From the NCBI GenBank assembly GCA_963785585.1, contig CAWAVW010000004.1:310001-374000 (forward strand): 64,000 bases of DNA. The letters are read 5' to 3'. This DNA comes from Palsa-295 sp963785585. Lineage in GTDB: Bacteria > Acidobacteriota > Terriglobia > Acidiferrales > UBA7541. The position numbers and the translations under genes are program-made. Position 1 is the stretch's first letter. Each line of letters starts with the position of its first letter. Shown here piece after piece: positions 61,252 to 64,000 of this stretch. The notes under the pieces were generated by a model. It did no database searches. It was not told where the DNA came from and worked only from the letters and a program-made list of their open reading frames with translations.

Positions 61252-62961
61252 TCATGTGGGAACGACCTGTGAACGCTCCCGGCTCGCGCGGATCTGCTCC
61301 GCGAGCACCAGTCGCTTGATTTTCATCGATGCGGTGAGCGGGAAATCCTGATCCCACTCCAGATAGCCGCTGACGCGCTTGAAATTCGCAAGCCGCCGGT
61401 TGCGTTCGCCGATCTCGGCGATCATTTCCGCCGTCAGCGGCTGCTCGTTCTCGGTATGCACTACCAAAACCAGCTGTTCGCCAACCATCGTTCTTGCCGG
61501 CCACAAATAATTCGCCGCAAATACGCAAAACTCTTTCACCGGCAGACCTTCGAAATACGTCTCGATATCTTCCGGATAAATGTTTTTGCCCTCTTCCGTG
61601 ACGATCATGTTTTTCTTGCGGCCCATCAATTGCAAGTGCCCCGTAGAATCCACGCGGCCCAGGTCACCTGTAATCAACCAGCCGTTCACGATTGTTTCAG
61701 CGGTCATTTCCGGATCGTCCAGATAGTGCGACATGACGGTCTTGCTGCGCACCATCACTTCGCCGACTCCCTCGGCGTCCGGATTGTCGATTTTTACTTC
61801 CATGCCGGGCAGCGGCCTTCCCACTGTATCCGCGCGAAACGGCTTGAAATCGTTCAATGTGATGGCGGTGCCCGCCTCCGTGCATCCGTAACCGTTACCC
61901 ACTTGGATTCCCAAATCATAAAAGAATTGCAGAGTATTGGGCTCGGTGAACGCTCCGCCGACGAAGAGCGCTCGCAGTTCGCCGCCGAAAGCCTGGTGAA
62001 CTTGCTTCAGCAGCGAACGGCTAAGCTTCAGGTTGGGTTTGCGACTGGTAAGTGCCTGGTTGACTTTCACCAGCGCGTTGAAAACTTTTCGTTTTCCGCT
62101 GGGCAGCTCGGTAAAGCGCTGCCGCAAGCCGCGCTCCAGATTTTTCAGTATCGCCGGTACCAGCGCCATATAGGTGATCTTGTAGCGCGTAAACGCTTCG
62201 CGAATAAATTCCGGTCGCAGCGTCCGCAAATGCACTACCGTCGCCCCGCAGGTGAATGGTCCGATGAAGCCGACCATAAAGTCGATCGCATGATTCGTCG
62301 GCAAAATGCTCAGGTACCGCACGCCCGGCCAAAATGGATACAGGGAAGTAAGCGCCACACACTGCTCGAGATAATTTTCGTGCGTGAGAACACAGCCCTT
62401 CGGACGCCCGCCAGTGCCCGAGGAATATACGATGCACGCGGCATCTTTCCGCGTTCGCGGTACAAACACCGGCTCGGCCGACTCGCGGTAGTCTTCCCAC
62501 CCCTTTGCGCCGCCCAGATCGATTTTCGCCGGCGCTTCCGTCACCACGACCACTCGCGCGCGCATCGACTGGAATTCAGGCGCTTGCATGATCGCGCGCC
62601 ACAAATGATATTCCACGACCAAAAACTCCGCGCCCGAATGCGCCAGCAGGCGTAACTGTTCGTCCGCGGGGAGCTTGTAATCGAGCGGCACCAGCACTCC
62701 GCCGCAGAAGAAAACCGCATAGGCCGAAATCAGCCATTTCGACTGATTAGTCATCAGAATCGCGGCGCGCGTTGCGTTTTGAAAACCGTCCCGCTGCATC
62801 GCGCCCGCCAGCGGAAGAGCAGCCTCCTTGAATTGGCGGTAGGTGATGCGCGCGTTCTCTCGCTCGCGGTCCGCTTCAATCAAGCAGATCTCGCTGGGCC
62901 AGCGGTCCAGCGCGGCCCGCAAGGCTTCACCCAGAGATTGGAATTTCGAAAGGTCGAGCAT
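61252..62961 (-). CDS. AMP-dependent acyl-CoA/acyl-ACP ligase
   Basis: This 569-residue adenylate-forming enzyme has the P-loop-like YSSGTGGRPKGCVLTHE motif, the GYGCTEAG block (A5), TGDLGRVD and the C-terminal Lys region FPLTASMKIKR. It activates a fatty acid as acyl-AMP and transfers it to CoA or a carrier protein. The acyl carrier protein gene lies 26 bases upstream on the same strand, so acyl-ACP formation is a reasonable alternative to acyl-CoA. Confidence 0.9.
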   Translation of the reverse strand: MLDLSKFQSLGEALRAALDRWPSEICLIEADRERENARITYRQFKEAALPLAGAMQRDGFQNATRAAILMTNQSKWLISAYAVFFCGGVLVPLDYKLPADEQLRLLAHSGAEFLVVEYHLWRAIMQAPEFQSMRARVVVVTEAPAKIDLGGAKGWEDYRESAEPVFVPRTRKDAACIVYSSGTGGRPKGCVLTHENYLEQCVALTSLYPFWPGVRYLSILPTNHAIDFMVGFIGPFTCGATVVHLRTLRPEFIREAFTRYKITYMALVPAILKNLERGLRQRFTELPSGKRKVFNALVKVNQALTSRKPNLKLSRSLLKQVHQAFGGELRALFVGGAFTEPNTLQFFYDLGIQVGNGYGCTEAGTAITLNDFKPFRADTVGRPLPGMEVKIDNPDAEGVGEVMVRSKTVMSHYLDDPEMTAETIVNGWLITGDLGRVDSTGHLQLMGRKKNMIVTEEGKNIYPEDIETYFEGLPVKEFCVFAANYLWPARTMVGEQLVLVVHTENEQPLTAEMIAEIGERNRRLANFKRVSGYLEWDQDFPLTASMKIKRLVLAEQIRASRERSQVVPT

Positions 62962-62987
62962 TTGGCGGCGTCCCGGGGATGTGCGAA

Positions 62988-63230
62988 CTACAACCTGGAC
63001 TGAATTCGTTCGGCGAGCGTCCGAAAGTCGCTCACGTCCTGCAATTCGTAGTCGGGCAGCTCAATTGAGAAATGCTGCTCGAGACGCGTCAACAAGTCGA
63101 GAGCTTGCAGGCTGTTAATGCCGAGCGTCTTGAAAAAATCATCGTTGGGATTCAGTTTCGCGCGCGGCACCTGGAAATGCTGCGCAGCCAGATTCAGAAC
63201 TTCGTCCGTGGTTTGGTCGAGAGTTTTCAT
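62988..63230 (-). CDS. Acyl carrier protein
   Basis: This 80-residue acidic helical protein has the phosphopantetheine attachment Ser in LGINSLQALDLLTRLE, with Asn replacing the usual Asp before the Ser. Helices are arranged as in ACP (QTTDEVLNLAAQHF at the start). It is a dedicated carrier, since it is grouped with a ligase, lipid kinase, PlsC and enoyl-CoA hydratase rather than with fatty-acid synthase genes. Confidence 0.9.
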   Translation of the reverse strand: MKTLDQTTDEVLNLAAQHFQVPRAKLNPNDDFFKTLGINSLQALDLLTRLEQHFSIELPDYELQDVSDFRTLAERIQSRL

Positions 63231-63311
63231 GTCTCACTATCTTGCCATATTGCTGCGGATTTTCGCCAAGCGCGCGGCCCAGGGCGGCGTTCGCGCCCGG
63301 TGCCCTAGCGG

Positions 63312-64000
63312 CTAGGGCAAGTAGGGAAGTGCGCTCGTGTTCTCGACGAACTTCCGCAAACCAGCTTCCACGGCGGGTCGCGTGAATAAATCGCAAAAGA
63401 TTTCGATCTCGCGCCGCAGCTCATCGCGGGGAATCGGCTTGATGAACTGTTTCGCAGCCGCCGCAGTCGTGCGATCGAACTTTTTGAGTTGTGCGGCGGT
63501 AGCCCGGGCCACACGCAGCGCGTCTCCCTCGCCCACAACCTGGCTGACGAGCCCGGCCGCCTGCGCCTTGGTGGAGTTGATGCTGCGCCCCGTCAGCAAC
63601 AGGTCGCGTACGACGCTGTTTCCTACGTCGCGCTTCAGCCGCGGAATCCCGCCGAAACCGGGAATCAGCCCCAGCCGCAGCTCCGGAAAGCAAAACCGCG
63701 CCATCTTATCGGCGATCATCAGATCGCACACCAGCGCGAGCTCAAACCCGCCGCCAAAGCAAACGCCGTGCACCGCGGCAATCGTCGTCAACGGCGCCGC
63801 GTCGATCGCGTTCATCACCGCGTGAATGCGCTCCAGAAACGCGTGCAGACCCGCCACCCGCTCGCGCATCGCCAGCTTTTGCGATTCGTGGTACAGCTCT
63901 CGCAAGTCCGCACCCGCACAGAACCCCTCCGCGCGCGCGCTGGAAATGATCAGCGCATGGCAATCCTTTTGCAGCGTCGGTAAGGCACCCGCAAACTGTT
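63312..64000 (-). CDS. Enoyl-CoA hydratase/isomerase family protein, 5' end outside the window
   Basis: This crotonase-fold protein is incomplete at its N-terminus, which lies beyond the window edge. The frame is open to 64000. Upstream of LRELYHESQK, the codons read GFCAGAD (oxyanion loop), followed later by VHGVCFGGGFELALVCD and FPELRLGLIPGFGGIPRL, with the catalytic Glu expected in the last block. It hydrates or isomerises an enoyl thioester. It lies 81 bases from the ACP gene on the same strand, so it may act on ACP- or CoA-bound acyl groups in the same pathway. Confidence 0.88.
   Translation of the reverse strand, partial: QFAGALPTLQKDCHALIISSARAEGFCAGADLRELYHESQKLAMRERVAGLHAFLERIHAVMNAIDAAPLTTIAAVHGVCFGGGFELALVCDLMIADKMARFCFPELRLGLIPGFGGIPRLKRDVGNSVVRDLLLTGRSINSTKAQAAGLVSQVVGEGDALRVARATAAQLKKFDRTTAAAAKQFIKPIPRDELRREIEIFCDLFTRPAVEAGLRKFVENTSALPYLP

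Overview
The window reads as one contiguous chromosomal segment of a free-living Gram-negative bacterium with a moderately GC-rich genome. The gene style (PilZ-domain proteins, a lipoprotein with Ig-like repeats, tandem secreted amidohydrolases, a kinase-like EPS protein with a GDGCS loop, a HAD-ECH fusion of the FadN type) suggests Acidobacteriota. That placement is inferred from family resemblance. No phage, insertion sequence, CRISPR array or rRNA was found. One tRNA gene, tRNA-Leu(UAA), is present.

Layout. 1-7.9 kb holds small housekeeping and signalling genes: the end of a rhodanese-domain protein, a CDGSH iron-sulfur protein, a diguanylate cyclase followed by a PilZ protein, a cytochrome c, a peroxiredoxin, an esterase and a patatin-like lipase. 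8.0-24.0 kb contains the three parts of a beta-oxidation set (FadN-, FadA- and FadE-like), separated by a lipoprotein, three overlapping amidohydrolase paralogues, an apparently exported SAM-hydrolase lipoprotein and a TonB-like protein. 24.3-31.4 kb carries IspH, an arginase-fold protein with altered metal ligands, a HAD phosphatase and a 1124-residue glycine-rich protein ending in a PilZ-like domain.

31.4-51.5 kb is the main feature: sixteen minus-strand genes, mostly overlapping or closely spaced, for a Wzx/Wzy-type exopolysaccharide. They cover outer-membrane export, chain-length control, an ExeA-like ATPase with a LysM-like tail, a kinase-like protein lacking the P-loop lysine, a nucleotide-sugar dehydratase and aminotransferase, a dioxygenase, a methyltransferase, the polymerase, two glycosyltransferases, a CapK-like adenylating enzyme, a deacetylase, the flippase, a CapA-like protein and a WecA-like initiating transferase. 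Upstream lie a PilZ gene and a divergent LuxR-type regulator with a pseudo-receiver. They are separated by about 630 bp containing two perfect palindromes. I consider this unit the best candidate for an undescribed regulated system.

53.3-64 kb holds a second FkbM methyltransferase, ribokinase, the tRNA, a SpoIIE/PP2C phosphatase, an EVE-domain protein, a two-subunit CoA transferase and a lipid-metabolism cluster: CDP-alcohol phosphotransferase convergent with PlsC, lipid kinase, acyl ligase, acyl carrier protein and a partial enoyl-CoA hydratase.
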